Assembly: GCF_014635985.1 (NCBI RefSeq)
Contig: NZ_BMDT01000004.1
Location: forward strand, 124,001 to 188,000
Reading direction: 5' to 3'
DNA from: Enterococcus alcedinis
GTDB lineage: Bacteria; Bacillota; Bacilli; Lactobacillales; Enterococcaceae
Length of the DNA stretch: 64,000 nucleotides
Under the pieces are notes generated by a model. It was not told the origin of the DNA and searched no databases. It saw only the letters and a list, made by a program, of their open reading frames with translations. A program made the position numbers and the translations under genes. Every line of letters begins with the position of its first letter. Within the stretch, counting starts at the first letter, position 1. Of this stretch, positions 8,969 through 18,432 are shown piece by piece.

Positions 8969-10594
8969 ATGAAGAAATCTAAAGTACTAGTCGGTTTACT
9001 TGCTTGTGGCTTATTATTAGCTGCTTGTGGCGGAACGGACTCTAAAAAAGAAGCTGCAAACGTTGAATTAGGAACGGTTGGCGAGTTTCCAGTAGTCAAA
9101 GAAAAACTTGAGATGACAATGATGGGCCCAGGTACGGGTTCGGCTGAATGGAAAGATATGGCTGTTTTCCAAACAATGGCTGAGAAATCAAACATTAACT
9201 TTACCTTTACAACACCGCCAACAGCGGATTTTGCGACAAAATTAAACTTAGCATTCGCAAGTGGCGATTTACCTGACGTTTTATTTGGAACAGATACAAA
9301 TTCATTAACACCAGCAATGGAAATGGACTATGGTAGCCAAGGAATCTTAGTTCCAATTGAAGATTTAATCGCAGAGAATATGCCAAACTTCAGTAAAATA
9401 TTAGAAGAAGATCCATCAATCCGTAAATCAATTACAACACCAGATGGGCACATTTACTCGTTACCAATGATTCACCGAGGAAATACAGCGATCTGGCCAC
9501 GTGGACCAATCTGGTACAATGGTGAGTGGTTAGAAGCCTTAGATGTCAAAGAATTACCAAAAACAACCGATGAATTTTACGACCTACTTGTTCGTTTCCG
9601 TGACGAAGATCCAAACGGTAACGGTAAAAAAGACGAAATTCCATTGACTGACGTAAAATTAGATTCAACACGTCCATGGTTATTAGGCGCATTCGGTTTA
9701 ACGGATCGTACGATTGAAGAAATCGATGGCGAAGTAGTATACGCACCAATTACTGAAAATTACAAAGAGTTCGTAACATACATGAACAAATTGTACTCTG
9801 AAAAATTATTAGACCCAGAAGTGTATTCTCAAGCCGATGAGCAAAAGAAAGCCAAAGGTCAAAACGATCAAATTGGATTATTCCCAGATTGGTTCTCATT
9901 CTTTACAACAGGGAAATTAGAAAAAGATGCGATCACAGACCCAATGTTCTACCCATTAACATCAGATATTAGTCCAGATCGTGTAACTCCAGGAAGCACG
10001 CGTATGGGTCGTTCAACATTTGCGATTACAAGTCAAAACCCATCACCTGAAGCAGCATTACGTTGGGTAGATTACTTCTACAGTGAAGAAGGAAATGATT
10101 TACTAAGCAAAGGTCCAGAAGGCGTATTCTGGGAGTATGCAGAAAATGCTGAAGGCGAACAAGTTCGTGTCTTTACAGAAGGCGTAGATCCAAGCAACCC
10201 TGAAGATTTCCGTTCAAAAGTAACACCTGACTACGGAATCATGGTTCCGAAAATGGGTTACCCAGATACACCTGAAAAAGCTGTTTTACCATCAAAAGAT
10301 GCAGTAAACGATACAACATTCTCTGATTTCATCACTGCTGAAACAGAAGAAAAAATTACACCATTTGCAAAAGTTACTTACCCATTATTATACTTAACAA
10401 ACGAAGAGTCTGAAAAAGTTCGTGACGCAGCGACTGACTTAAAAACATATGTTGAGCAAATGGAAGCCAAATTTATTACTGGTGTTGAGCCATTAGAAAA
10501 CTGGGATAAATACGTGAAAACAATTGAAGGTATGGGCGTGAAAGAATACGTTGAAGTATACCAACAAGCGTATGATCGTTGGGCAAAAGAGTAA
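8969..10594 (+). CDS. Extracellular solute-binding lipoprotein of the sugar importer (NgtS/LipO-like)
   Basis: 541 residues. The signal sequence MKKSKVLVGLLACGLLLAAC ends in the lipobox LAAC with lipidated C20. The mature part is a large cluster B-type binding protein (SBP_bac_1) as found with LplB/YtcP permeases; its NGNGKKDEIPLT segment (near residue 210) looks like a calcium-binding loop, typical of this group. The start has AAGGGGAG upstream. It ends at a strong terminator, so the operon is permease-permease-lipoprotein. In pneumococcus a transporter of the same design takes up N-glycans (NgtS-P1-P2, as I recall), and the neighbouring glycosidases support the same role here. Ligand is inferred. 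Confidence 0.88.
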   Translation: MKKSKVLVGLLACGLLLAACGGTDSKKEAANVELGTVGEFPVVKEKLEMTMMGPGTGSAEWKDMAVFQTMAEKSNINFTFTTPPTADFATKLNLAFASGDLPDVLFGTDTNSLTPAMEMDYGSQGILVPIEDLIAENMPNFSKILEEDPSIRKSITTPDGHIYSLPMIHRGNTAIWPRGPIWYNGEWLEALDVKELPKTTDEFYDLLVRFRDEDPNGNGKKDEIPLTDVKLDSTRPWLLGAFGLTDRTIEEIDGEVVYAPITENYKEFVTYMNKLYSEKLLDPEVYSQADEQKKAKGQNDQIGLFPDWFSFFTTGKLEKDAITDPMFYPLTSDISPDRVTPGSTRMGRSTFAITSQNPSPEAALRWVDYFYSEEGNDLLSKGPEGVFWEYAENAEGEQVRVFTEGVDPSNPEDFRSKVTPDYGIMVPKMGYPDTPEKAVLPSKDAVNDTTFSDFITAETEEKITPFAKVTYPLLYLTNEESEKVRDAATDLKTYVEQMEAKFITGVEPLENWDKYVKTIEGMGVKEYVEVYQQAYDRWAKE

Positions 10595-10624
10595 GATTTA
10601 ACAAAAAAGCAAATAGATAGTTAG

Positions 10625-10662
10625 AAAACAAAGATTCGGTTATTCTCGAATCTTTGTTTTTT
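10625..10662 (+). terminator. Intrinsic terminator of the sugar-importer operon
   Basis: A 14-bp stem (10625-10638 with 10647-10660) is followed by a T-run. Confidence 0.9.
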
Positions 10663-10799
10663 TGTTTTGTAGCAATAAAAATTAGAATATATGAAGAAAA
10701 CGTTATTTTTTATCAAAGAATATATCATTTCTGGTTAAAAGTCACTTTTATTTATGGTATGCTAAGTATAGATGTTTTTTTAAAGGGGGACTATTTTTA

Positions 10800-11426
10800 A
10801 TGAAAGAAATGAAGGGAATTATAAAAGGAAGTTATGTCTTAGGGCAAACGATTATTGACGGACTACACTTGCAGCTTTTATTTCTCTTATACACCTTGCG
10901 AGGTGGCGTAATTCTCGGATTATTCCCAGCGCTCGCATCTGTTTTTCAAGTGATTTATCTCTTTCTCGTTCGAGGAAAAGATTCAGTGAAAGTCAAAGAA
11001 TCATTTCAACAGTTTTATAAACAATACTTTAAGATGAGTAATTATTTAGGTTACACATTAGCTGCAATCGGCCTCTTTTTAGCTTTTGACTTACGTGTAT
11101 CAAAAACCTTTATTCAATCGGCAGTGATTCATTATGGTCTGATTGTGCTTCTTGTCTTATTTTTAGGCGCATGCCTTTTTGTTTATCCGGTACTTTGCCG
11201 CTACGAATTGACGTATCGTCAGTATCTTCGTCAAGCGGTCGGGTTATTTTTCACGAATATTATTGAATCGATTGCCATGTTATTTGGTACATTCTTAGTG
11301 TTATCAATCTATGTTGCTTTTCCAATTTTATTAGTAATCGCGGGCGTACCATTATTTATTTTCCCGTCGATTTGGTTTGGACTTCAAGCAATGAAAAAAA
11401 TGGAAGAGAAGGCTAGTAAGGTATGA
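10800..11426 (+). CDS. YesL-like DUF624 membrane protein
   Basis: 208 residues with about five hydrophobic segments and the typical DUF624 start, in which an amphipathic N-terminus precedes a GLFPALASVF-type motif. Family knowledge: YesL proteins are encoded beside LplB/YtcP-type importers and membrane AraC regulators in Firmicutes; the molecular role is unknown. The start has AAGGGGG upstream. Its stop overlaps the start of the sensor-regulator by four bases (ATGA), indicating translational coupling and a joint role with it. Confidence 0.8.
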   Translation: MKEMKGIIKGSYVLGQTIIDGLHLQLLFLLYTLRGGVILGLFPALASVFQVIYLFLVRGKDSVKVKESFQQFYKQYFKMSNYLGYTLAAIGLFLAFDLRVSKTFIQSAVIHYGLIVLLVLFLGACLFVYPVLCRYELTYRQYLRQAVGLFFTNIIESIAMLFGTFLVLSIYVAFPILLVIAGVPLFIFPSIWFGLQAMKKMEEKASKV

Positions 11427-13693
11427 AGAAGCCATTATTTTCAATGAAAAATAGCCGATTTGAATTTAAAACAAAAACATTCTATCGCTATGTTTTTTCA
11501 TATCTAATGGTTTTTTTGATTCCGTTTTCATTTGTTTCGTTTGTTTGGTACCAGACATCAACTTCAAGTATTAATGAACAAATTGATTTGTCGGCAAAAA
11601 ATCAATTACTACAAGTGCGTTCAACATTGCTGGATAATTTGGGGCAGTTTGATTTAATTACAACACAGATGCGTTACAATCACTTGCTAACTGAAAAGAT
11701 GGCAACGCATCCATTTTATTCGAGTGAGACGATTAAGGAGATTCAACGTTATAAACTCAATGGAACCTTGATTGAAGATGTGTATTTACACTTTAATGAA
11801 GCGCCAAACCAATTATTTTCTTCAAACGGTTTTTTAGATATTTCAACGTTTATTGAACGACGTTATGATAATTTCTTAATTGATGAAAAACAATTACGGC
11901 AATCGTTGGAAACAACGGTACCAATGATTCAATCGGTGCAACAACTCGATAAAGAAAACACGCTAGGACTCATGTTTTATATCGTCCCATTAACATCAGA
12001 AGATGGGGTTGCCTATGGATCAGTGATGTACACGATGAAAATGAGTGACATTCAACGGATACTTGATACAGCGATCGATGAAGAAACAGGTAAGGTCTTT
12101 TTACTAGATAACCAAAACCGTCTAGTTGCTGCATCATCTGAAGAGGACATGCCAGAATTTATGCATCAACCGTCAAAACTGAAAACAATTTTGACACAAG
12201 AAACAGTCAAAAATGAACGAGATAAATTTCGAATAGCTGTGGTTAAAGATGACGACTTCGGCTTAACTTACTTAGCTTTAACCAATTCAAACTTGGCATT
12301 GAGTGAAGTGAAATCGGTACAGCAAGGATTATTAATCGTTGTCTTGCTCTTACTTGCAAGCGGTGTCGCGATTGTTTTATTCATTGGGAAAAGACAATAC
12401 AAACCAATCCATGAATTAGAAAAGTTAATGGAGGAGCAAGTTGGGCGCCTAGCAGCGGATGATGATTTAGATAGTTTAGACAAAATCGGCTATCAAGTTG
12501 CCAGTTTCTTACAAGAAAACAAAGAGTTACACCAAGAGATTCGCCGTCAAACGCCTCATGCTCGTGAGCAAGTTTTACGAAAATTGTTAATGGGACGTTT
12601 TAAAGACTCTAAAGAAATCACCATTTTATTGCAAGCGGTTGATGTCGAGTTATATGAAGAAGGTTACTTTGTTATGCTAGTCGATACACGAATGGTCACA
12701 ACAGAAACGAGTATTCAAAATCAAGAGTTTCTGATGAGTTTCTTAGATGAAATTTCAGGCGTGGGTTACCAAGCGTATGGTTCAGAAATGCTATCAACAC
12801 AAGCAATTGCTTTGCTTGTCAGCTTTGAAAAAGGTGGACAACCAAGTCAAATTGCTAAAGAAATTGTCGCTAAAATTGTTTTAGAAAACGTTGTTGCACC
12901 AGCTGTAGGGATTGGTGGGATTGTTCATGAGTTGTCGATGATTAACCATTCTTACATCGAAGGTTTGGCAGCTTTAGAATATCAAACGTTATCAGGCACG
13001 TCGAATAAAATTTTACTCTATAAAGACATTAAGTATTCGAAGAACAATGAACCGGGCGCCTATCCGGTAGATGAGCAGTTAAAATTACGTCAAAGTTTAC
13101 AACAAGGGGATTTAGAAATTGCGACCGAAACCATTAATGAAATGGTTGAAAAAGGGGTCCGTGAACAGCAAACCGTTGCTGGATTGAAGCTCTATAGTTA
13201 CTATTTGTTAAATAGTGTCTCAACGATTGGGATTGAGATTGTTGGTGAAAAATTTTATCAAGAAGCTGAAAAAGTAGCTGAATTTTCAAATATTTTTGAA
13301 TTGCAAAAAGGACTCTTAAAAATGAGTCAGAAAATTTGTCAAGTCGTGCAGCAAAATCCTAAAAATGAAGAGTCACAATTACAAAAAGATATCTTTGCTT
13401 ACCTCAATACGCATTATGCTTCTCGTGAATTTTCACTAGAGAGTGTGGCTGAAGAGTTTGAAGTTTCTGTTTCGTACTTAAGTCGCTTTATTAAAAAAGA
13501 AAGTGGCATGACCTTTTCTAAATATATTCAAGATTTACGTTTAGAAAAAATCAAAAATGATTTAATCGAGACCGATGCCCCAATTAAAGATATTATTGCA
13601 GCGGCCGGTTACTATGATGTATCGAACTACACAAGAAAATTTAAGTCGATTGTCGGGATGACTCCTGGACAATATCGCGAAAAAAACCGTTAG
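11423..13693 (+). CDS. Membrane-bound AraC-family sensor-regulator (YesS-like)
   Basis: 756 residues. Two membrane segments (about 22-40 and 298-318) flank an extracytoplasmic domain of about 260 residues that resembles a Cache sensor. A HAMP-like linker and a middle domain follow, and the protein ends with a double helix-turn-helix AraC domain (FSLESVAEEFEVSVSYLSRF then PIKDIIAAAGYYDVSNYTRK). Such one-protein systems sense a ligand outside the cell and activate nearby sugar genes directly. It overlaps the YesL-like gene by four bases and lies beside the importer, so it is the probable activator of this locus. Confidence 0.87.
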   Translation: MKKPLFSMKNSRFEFKTKTFYRYVFSYLMVFLIPFSFVSFVWYQTSTSSINEQIDLSAKNQLLQVRSTLLDNLGQFDLITTQMRYNHLLTEKMATHPFYSSETIKEIQRYKLNGTLIEDVYLHFNEAPNQLFSSNGFLDISTFIERRYDNFLIDEKQLRQSLETTVPMIQSVQQLDKENTLGLMFYIVPLTSEDGVAYGSVMYTMKMSDIQRILDTAIDEETGKVFLLDNQNRLVAASSEEDMPEFMHQPSKLKTILTQETVKNERDKFRIAVVKDDDFGLTYLALTNSNLALSEVKSVQQGLLIVVLLLLASGVAIVLFIGKRQYKPIHELEKLMEEQVGRLAADDDLDSLDKIGYQVASFLQENKELHQEIRRQTPHAREQVLRKLLMGRFKDSKEITILLQAVDVELYEEGYFVMLVDTRMVTTETSIQNQEFLMSFLDEISGVGYQAYGSEMLSTQAIALLVSFEKGGQPSQIAKEIVAKIVLENVVAPAVGIGGIVHELSMINHSYIEGLAALEYQTLSGTSNKILLYKDIKYSKNNEPGAYPVDEQLKLRQSLQQGDLEIATETINEMVEKGVREQQTVAGLKLYSYYLLNSVSTIGIEIVGEKFYQEAEKVAEFSNIFELQKGLLKMSQKICQVVQQNPKNEESQLQKDIFAYLNTHYASREFSLESVAEEFEVSVSYLSRFIKKESGMTFSKYIQDLRLEKIKNDLIETDAPIKDIIAAAGYYDVSNYTRKFKSIVGMTPGQYREKNR

Positions 13694-13708
13694 AAAAGAG
13701 GAAATTAA

Positions 13709-14653
13709 GTGGTAACAAGACTAATTAGTGCAACAACTTCTGAACTTCGTGCAATGAATCGTGAAGAGCTTTTTCAATCAATTAAAGCAAGTGAAGGCCG
13801 TGTGATTGTTAGTGAGAATGTCTGTGTCTCAGCGACAGCAACGGACAATACGACCAATGCGGAACTCGCAGCAGCTTTTGGAGCAGACATGTTACTGCTT
13901 AATTTGTTTGATTGTTTTAATCCCGTTGTCATTGGATTACCAGGAATCGGTTTAGCGCAAGCCTTTGATTACTGGGAAAACCCAAGTAAGAATACACGCA
14001 ATCCAATCGCGGAATTAAAGCATTTAACGGGCCGTTTAATTGGAATTAATCTAGAGCCAGTGGCGGAAACGCAAGAAACAATGAGTCAAAAAGTCGAAAT
14101 TGGCAATGGTCGTAAGAGTACGGCAGCTACATTCCAAGCGGCAGAAAAATTAGGTGTTGATTACATTTGTTTAACAGGCAATCCTGGAACAGGTGTGACA
14201 AACGATCAGATTGCACTGGCGATTCAAGTCGGAAAAGCGAATTATAATGGCTTAATTATTGCTGGTAAAATGCATAGCTCTGGGGTCGATGAACCGATTA
14301 TGACGAAAGAAGCCATTCAACAGTTTGCTGATGCGGGAGCAGATATCCTATTATTACCTGCGGTCGGAACGGTGCCTGGTTTTGATCAAACTGAATTAAA
14401 AGAAGCGGTTAAAATGGCGAAAAGCCTAGGGATGTTAACCATGTCTGCGATTGGAACGAGTCAGGAAAGTGCCTCGCCTGAAACCATTCGTCAAATTGCC
14501 TTATGGAATAAGATGTGCGGGGTTGACTTGCAACATATTGGAGACGCTGGTTATAGCGGTGTGGCTCCTTGCGAAAACATTTACCATATGTCGGTTGCGA
14601 TTCGTGGAATGAAACATACGATTCAAATTATGTCACGTTCAATTAATCGTTAA
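13709..14653 (+). CDS. TIM-barrel protein of unknown function (DUF7916-like)
   Basis: 314 residues from a GTG start with GAGGAAA upstream, 15 bases after the sensor-regulator, so in the same transcript. The sequence has a repeating beta/alpha pattern with glycine-rich strand ends (LLLNLFD, IGINLEP, YICLTGNPGTG, LIIAGKMHSSGVDEP, DILLLPAVGTVPGF), as in a TIM barrel. I recall similar proteins labelled DUF7916 or loosely as HAD-like/phosphonomutase-like, next to sugar uptake genes. No reaction can be assigned; the glycine-rich phosphate-type loops suggest a phosphorylated sugar or acid as ligand. Confidence 0.6.
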   Translation: MVTRLISATTSELRAMNREELFQSIKASEGRVIVSENVCVSATATDNTTNAELAAAFGADMLLLNLFDCFNPVVIGLPGIGLAQAFDYWENPSKNTRNPIAELKHLTGRLIGINLEPVAETQETMSQKVEIGNGRKSTAATFQAAEKLGVDYICLTGNPGTGVTNDQIALAIQVGKANYNGLIIAGKMHSSGVDEPIMTKEAIQQFADAGADILLLPAVGTVPGFDQTELKEAVKMAKSLGMLTMSAIGTSQESASPETIRQIALWNKMCGVDLQHIGDAGYSGVAPCENIYHMSVAIRGMKHTIQIMSRSINR

Positions 14654-14662
14654 TTAAAATAA

Positions 14663-14702
14663 AAAAAGGATAGATAGGCGAAGGGCTTTTCTATCCTTTT
14701 TT
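14663..14702 (+). terminator. Intrinsic terminator after the regulator operon
   Basis: An 11-bp A/T-flanked stem (14663-14673 with 14691-14701) with a T-run lies directly after the TIM-barrel gene. Confidence 0.8.
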
Positions 14703-14716
14703 GATAGTGAGTGAAG

Positions 14717-15346
14717 ATGAAGATGATAACAAAACAATCGATTCAGTCGATCTTAAAAATCATTTTAGGGAATGCATTGTTAGGGTTGGCTTATGCAAAA
14801 TGGATGGTGCCGCACACAATTATCAACGGTGGTGTGACTAGTTTGTCTTTGGTTATACAAAAAGTGATTCCTTTAGATTTACCAGTGATTTCAAATAGTT
14901 TAACCGTTATCTTATTAATTGTATGCGGTTTATTTTTAGGGAAAAGCTATTTGATGAAATCAATTATTGGCAGTTTATCTTACATGTCATTTTTTAGCTT
15001 GTTTTACTTTTTACCCTTTCAGTTAATGATTTGGTTACCGATTGATTTCATTCTAGCCTGTCTCGTTATTGCGATCGGTTATTATTGTTGTTTATCGGAA
15101 GGATCGACCACCGTTGGAGTGGATGTTTTAGCGTTAATTATCCATCAACGAAATCCAAAGCGTTCAGTTGCTAAGATGATTCGCAATTTTAATCTATCGG
15201 TACTCGTATTAGGTTTTTTGACTTACGGTGCCAAATCAGTCGCGATTGGATTTTTATTTAGTGTTGTTTATACATGGGTTTTAGGGAAATTATTACTCTG
15301 GAGTGTCAATCAAACCGATGAGATTCAAGAAACGGTTGAAAATTAA
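14717..15346 (+). CDS. YitT-like (DUF161) membrane protein, short form
   Basis: About 209 residues with five to six membrane segments. The N-terminal pattern GNALLGLAYAKWMVPH...INGGVTSLSLV and the later EGSTTVGVDVLALI match the YitT/DUF161 membrane family. The usual cytoplasmic DUF2179 tail of YitT proteins is missing; the protein ends soon after the last helix. Start is uncertain: GTG 14711, ATG 14717 and ATG 14723 are all in frame and the ribosome site is weak. It lies between the glycan regulator and the GH1 gene, so a link to sugar use is possible but unproven. Confidence 0.7.
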   Translation: MKMITKQSIQSILKIILGNALLGLAYAKWMVPHTIINGGVTSLSLVIQKVIPLDLPVISNSLTVILLIVCGLFLGKSYLMKSIIGSLSYMSFFSLFYFLPFQLMIWLPIDFILACLVIAIGYYCCLSEGSTTVGVDVLALIIHQRNPKRSVAKMIRNFNLSVLVLGFLTYGAKSVAIGFLFSVVYTWVLGKLLLWSVNQTDEIQETVEN

Positions 15347-15369
15347 GATGTGTATTTCTTGCGTTTGAA

Positions 15370-15384
15370 ATGTAAGCGAAACAC
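15370..15384 (+). promoter_or_regulatory. Possible weak cre-like site before GH1
   Basis: ATGTAAGCGAAACAC keeps the left half and CG core of a cre site but departs from the consensus on the right. It lies 65 bases before the GH1 start. Confidence 0.25.
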
Positions 15385-15449
15385 ATATTGTTTTGAATTC
15401 GTTTTCTTAGTAGAGTGAAGGTAATAAAACATAGGAGGACTGAGGAAAG

Positions 15450-16841
15450 ATGATTAAATTTCCAAAAGATTTTTTATGGGGCGCGGCAACGTCGGCTCCA
15501 CAAACAGAAGGGGCAGCGCTTGCAGATGGCAAGAGCCCATCGACTTGGGATAAATGGTTTGAAATGGAACCAGAATTATTCCATGACCGTGTAGGACCAA
15601 ACGATACATCAAATATTTATTACCAATATAAAGAAGATGTTGCATTGATGAAAAAAATGGATATGAACTCATATCGTACATCAATTGCTTGGACACGTTT
15701 ATTACCAGATGGTAAAACGTTGAATCCAAAAGCGGTTGCCTTTTACCGTGATTATTTCCAAGAGATGCTTGATAACGGTGTCGAGCCAATCATTAACTTA
15801 TTCCACTTTGATATGCCTTGGTGGTTAATGGAAAAAGGTGGTTGGGAAGCAAGAGAATCCGTTGATCATTTTGCTTTTTATGCAAAAACAGCTTTTGAAC
15901 AATTTGGTGATATCGTTAAAAAATGGGCAACGTTTAATGAGCCTTTAGTTCATATTGAATGTGGTTACATGGGTGATGCACACTGGCCGAAAGTTCGTGA
16001 TTTTAAACGTGCGATTCAAGTTGGTTATCATACTATGTTAGCGCACGCGAAAGCAGTTGAAGCCTATCGTAACAACCCACATAACGATGGGAAGATTTCG
16101 ATTATCTTAAACTTAGCACCAGTTTATACTAAGAGTGACGATCCAGCTGACCAAGAAGCACGTCGTCGTGCCGATTTAATTTATATTCGTAGTTTCTTAG
16201 ATCCAGTTGTTTTAGGACATTTCCCAGAAGAATTAATTGAAATGTTCCGTGAAAGTGATTTATTACCAGTCGTTGAAGAAGGCGATCGCGAAATTTTTGC
16301 AAACAACATTGTCGATTTTGTGGGTGTAAACTATTACCAACCGTTACGCGTGCAAGCAGTTGAAAATCCAGTTTTCCCGGCACAATCTCCAAGAGCGTGG
16401 GCACGTGGGTATGACTGGCCTGAAAAACGCATCAACCCTCACCGTGGTTGGGAAATTTTCCCAGAAGGTATCTACACCATTGCAATGCGTATGAAAAACG
16501 ACTATGGCAACATGCCTTGGTTTATTTCTGAAAATGGAATGGGTGTTGAAGGTGAAGAGAAATTTATGGACGAAAACGGTGTAATTCAAGATGACTACCG
16601 TATTGAATTCTTAGAAGAACACTTAGAATACTTAGCGCAAGCAATTGACGAAGGCAGTAACTGTTTTGGTTACCATATGTGGACATTCTCAGATTGCTGG
16701 TCATGGTTAAATGCTTACAAAAACCGTTACGGCTATTACCGTATTAACCGCGATGATAATTACCGTCGTTCAGACAAGGCAAGTAGTTACTGGATGAAAG
16801 ATGTGATTAACAATCACGGGTTTAAAAAAGGAGAAAAGTAA
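15450..16841 (+). CDS. GH1 beta-glycosidase (possibly 6-phospho type)
   Basis: 463 residues, cytoplasmic. Acid/base E164 lies in TFNEP (161-165) and nucleophile E361 in ISENG (359-363), with the family start FLWGAATSAPQTEG. In the aglycone/phosphate region the protein reads CWSWLNAYKNRYG, with Ser where non-phospho enzymes have the sugar-binding Glu; this favours a 6-phospho substrate or an unusual specificity. No PTS gene is seen in the window, which argues the other way. The ATG follows AGGAGG. The stop overlaps the next GH20 start by one base (TAATG), so the two act together. Confidence 0.88.
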   Translation: MIKFPKDFLWGAATSAPQTEGAALADGKSPSTWDKWFEMEPELFHDRVGPNDTSNIYYQYKEDVALMKKMDMNSYRTSIAWTRLLPDGKTLNPKAVAFYRDYFQEMLDNGVEPIINLFHFDMPWWLMEKGGWEARESVDHFAFYAKTAFEQFGDIVKKWATFNEPLVHIECGYMGDAHWPKVRDFKRAIQVGYHTMLAHAKAVEAYRNNPHNDGKISIILNLAPVYTKSDDPADQEARRRADLIYIRSFLDPVVLGHFPEELIEMFRESDLLPVVEEGDREIFANNIVDFVGVNYYQPLRVQAVENPVFPAQSPRAWARGYDWPEKRINPHRGWEIFPEGIYTIAMRMKNDYGNMPWFISENGMGVEGEEKFMDENGVIQDDYRIEFLEEHLEYLAQAIDEGSNCFGYHMWTFSDCWSWLNAYKNRYGYYRINRDDNYRRSDKASSYWMKDVINNHGFKKGEK

Positions 16842-18202
16842 TGTTTTTGACAAATGAATGGATCCTTTCAGTGAATCATCCAAGTCTTTTAGTTGTTGCG
16901 CGTCGCATCAATCAATTACTTGAAAAAGTGGGACAAGTAAAAGGACGTATTTCCCAGACGGAGACAGGTTTAGTCGAGTTACGTTTAGACCGTCAGGTAA
17001 ATGCGAATACAATTGAAAAAAATGAAAGAATCGTGGTAACTGCAAAATGTACAAAAGCGGTTTTACGTACAGCAACTCATGCAATTTTACGTGAACTGTT
17101 AGGCCAGTTAGCCGTAGGGGTTACCACTGTTGACTATGCGCAAGGTCGTCGCATTTTTATGCTGGACATGGCTCGTAAATATTATTCAAAAGCAACAATT
17201 ATAAAATTTATTGATGCCTTGAGTTTTGCGCAATTCAATTTCTTACAGCTGCATTTTTCTGAAAATGAAGGTTTCCGGATTGAATGTCAAACGGCACCAG
17301 AAATCGTCTCGGATGAATTTTTAACGAAAGCGGAAATCAAAGAAATCATTCAATATGCACACGTTGCAGGTATTGAAATTATTCCTGATTTTGATAGTCC
17401 TGGACATTTGAAGCAAATCTTGAAAAATCGTCCTGAGTGGCAGCTTGTTAAAAAGAATGAAGCGGGTGAGTTGGAAAAAAATCCAACGGCACTTGATATT
17501 TCTAATCCTGAAGCGGTGGCGTTTATCGTCTCGATTTACGAAGAATTTGCCCAATTGTTTACGAGTAGTCGATACTTCCATATCGGTGCCGATGAGTTTG
17601 TTGATTTCGATGAGATGGAAGCTTATCCGGAGATTCAAGCACACGCCAAGGCTGTCTATGGTGAACAGGCTGAAGGAATCGATGCTTTCGTAGGCTATGT
17701 GAACCATATTATTGAAAAGATGAACCAATTTGGTTTTATCCCTCAAGTTTGGAATGATGGTTTCTTCCGCTTAAATCGTGCTGAAGTTGTGAAATTATCG
17801 CAAGATGTTGAAATTTCTTACTGGACGAAGTGGAATAAAAACATGGCGCCAGTTGAAACATTTATTGAAAAAGGCTATACAGTAACGAACTTCAATGACA
17901 ATTATTTTTATTATGTGTTAGGTGAAAATGCCGGCTATACGTATCCGCAATACGATAAAGTCGTAACGCACTGGAAGCCAGATATGTGGCCACAAGAACA
18001 AGTGATAGCTGTAGAACCGGTACAGTTGCCAGGTGTCGCAGTGGCTGTTTGGAATGACATTCCAGACGCACAAACACAAGAAGAAGTGTTAAACAACGTT
18101 TCGCAAATCTTCTTTGCAGTGATGCAAAAACAAAGTAACGCAGTCTTTGCAACCAAAGAGCAAATTGAGACATTCTTAACAACATTGTTTGAAGATAAAT
18201 AA
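16841..18202 (+). CDS. Short GH20 beta-N-acetylhexosaminidase
   Basis: 453 residues, no signal peptide. The GH20 core is clear: RRIFMLDMARKYYSKATI after a reduced N-terminal domain, IIPDFDSPGHL, and the catalytic pair D251-E252 in FHIGADEF. A C-terminal WNDIPDAQT segment completes the barrel. It is much shorter than the other GH20 in this window (626) and belongs to a different subgroup, so the two may cut different linkages. Translational coupling with GH1 (TAATG) suggests the pair handles one oligosaccharide in sequence. A terminator follows at once. Confidence 0.88.
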   Translation: MFLTNEWILSVNHPSLLVVARRINQLLEKVGQVKGRISQTETGLVELRLDRQVNANTIEKNERIVVTAKCTKAVLRTATHAILRELLGQLAVGVTTVDYAQGRRIFMLDMARKYYSKATIIKFIDALSFAQFNFLQLHFSENEGFRIECQTAPEIVSDEFLTKAEIKEIIQYAHVAGIEIIPDFDSPGHLKQILKNRPEWQLVKKNEAGELEKNPTALDISNPEAVAFIVSIYEEFAQLFTSSRYFHIGADEFVDFDEMEAYPEIQAHAKAVYGEQAEGIDAFVGYVNHIIEKMNQFGFIPQVWNDGFFRLNRAEVVKLSQDVEISYWTKWNKNMAPVETFIEKGYTVTNFNDNYFYYVLGENAGYTYPQYDKVVTHWKPDMWPQEQVIAVEPVQLPGVAVAVWNDIPDAQTQEEVLNNVSQIFFAVMQKQSNAVFATKEQIETFLTTLFEDK

Positions 18203-18204
18203 TT

Positions 18205-18250
18205 AAAAAGAATCGATTTGTTGGAAAACTCCTTCAAATCGATTCTTTTT
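18205..18250 (+). terminator. Intrinsic terminator after the GH1-GH20 operon
   Basis: A perfect 16-bp stem (18205-18220 with 18235-18250) with T-rich right arm ends the transcript three bases after the GH20 stop. Confidence 0.9.
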
Positions 18251-18267
18251 AATTTTGTCTATTTAAG

Positions 18268-18428
18268 TAAACAAGGGCCTGTGACATCAGTCACGAGCCC
18301 TTGTTGTTATACGTACATTTGATAGATAAATGGATGGGAAAGTCTGCTCTTTCGAAAAACGTCACTACGAAAATTGTTTGAACGTACTTCAGCTTCTCAG
18401 AGCAATGCGACTTGTGTCAGACATCCTC
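18268..18428 (-). repeat. Dispersed 3'-UTR element, copy A (after clpP)
   Basis: Read on the minus strand, this stretch starts five bases after the clpP stop and ends in a terminator-like hairpin (AACAAGGGC at 18270-18278 pairing with 18297-18305, with an inner GTGAC/GTCAC stem). It matches the stretch 23889-24045 over its whole length with a 40+ base identical core (TTTTCGTAGTGACGTTTTTC inside it). It is the 3' end of the clpP transcript. Confidence 0.85.
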
Positions 18429-18432
18429 TTTA

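Noticed and set aside
17321..17746. Minus-strand ORF of 141 codons inside the short GH20
   Set aside because: A shadow of the GH20 gene, with no start signal and no recognisable motif.
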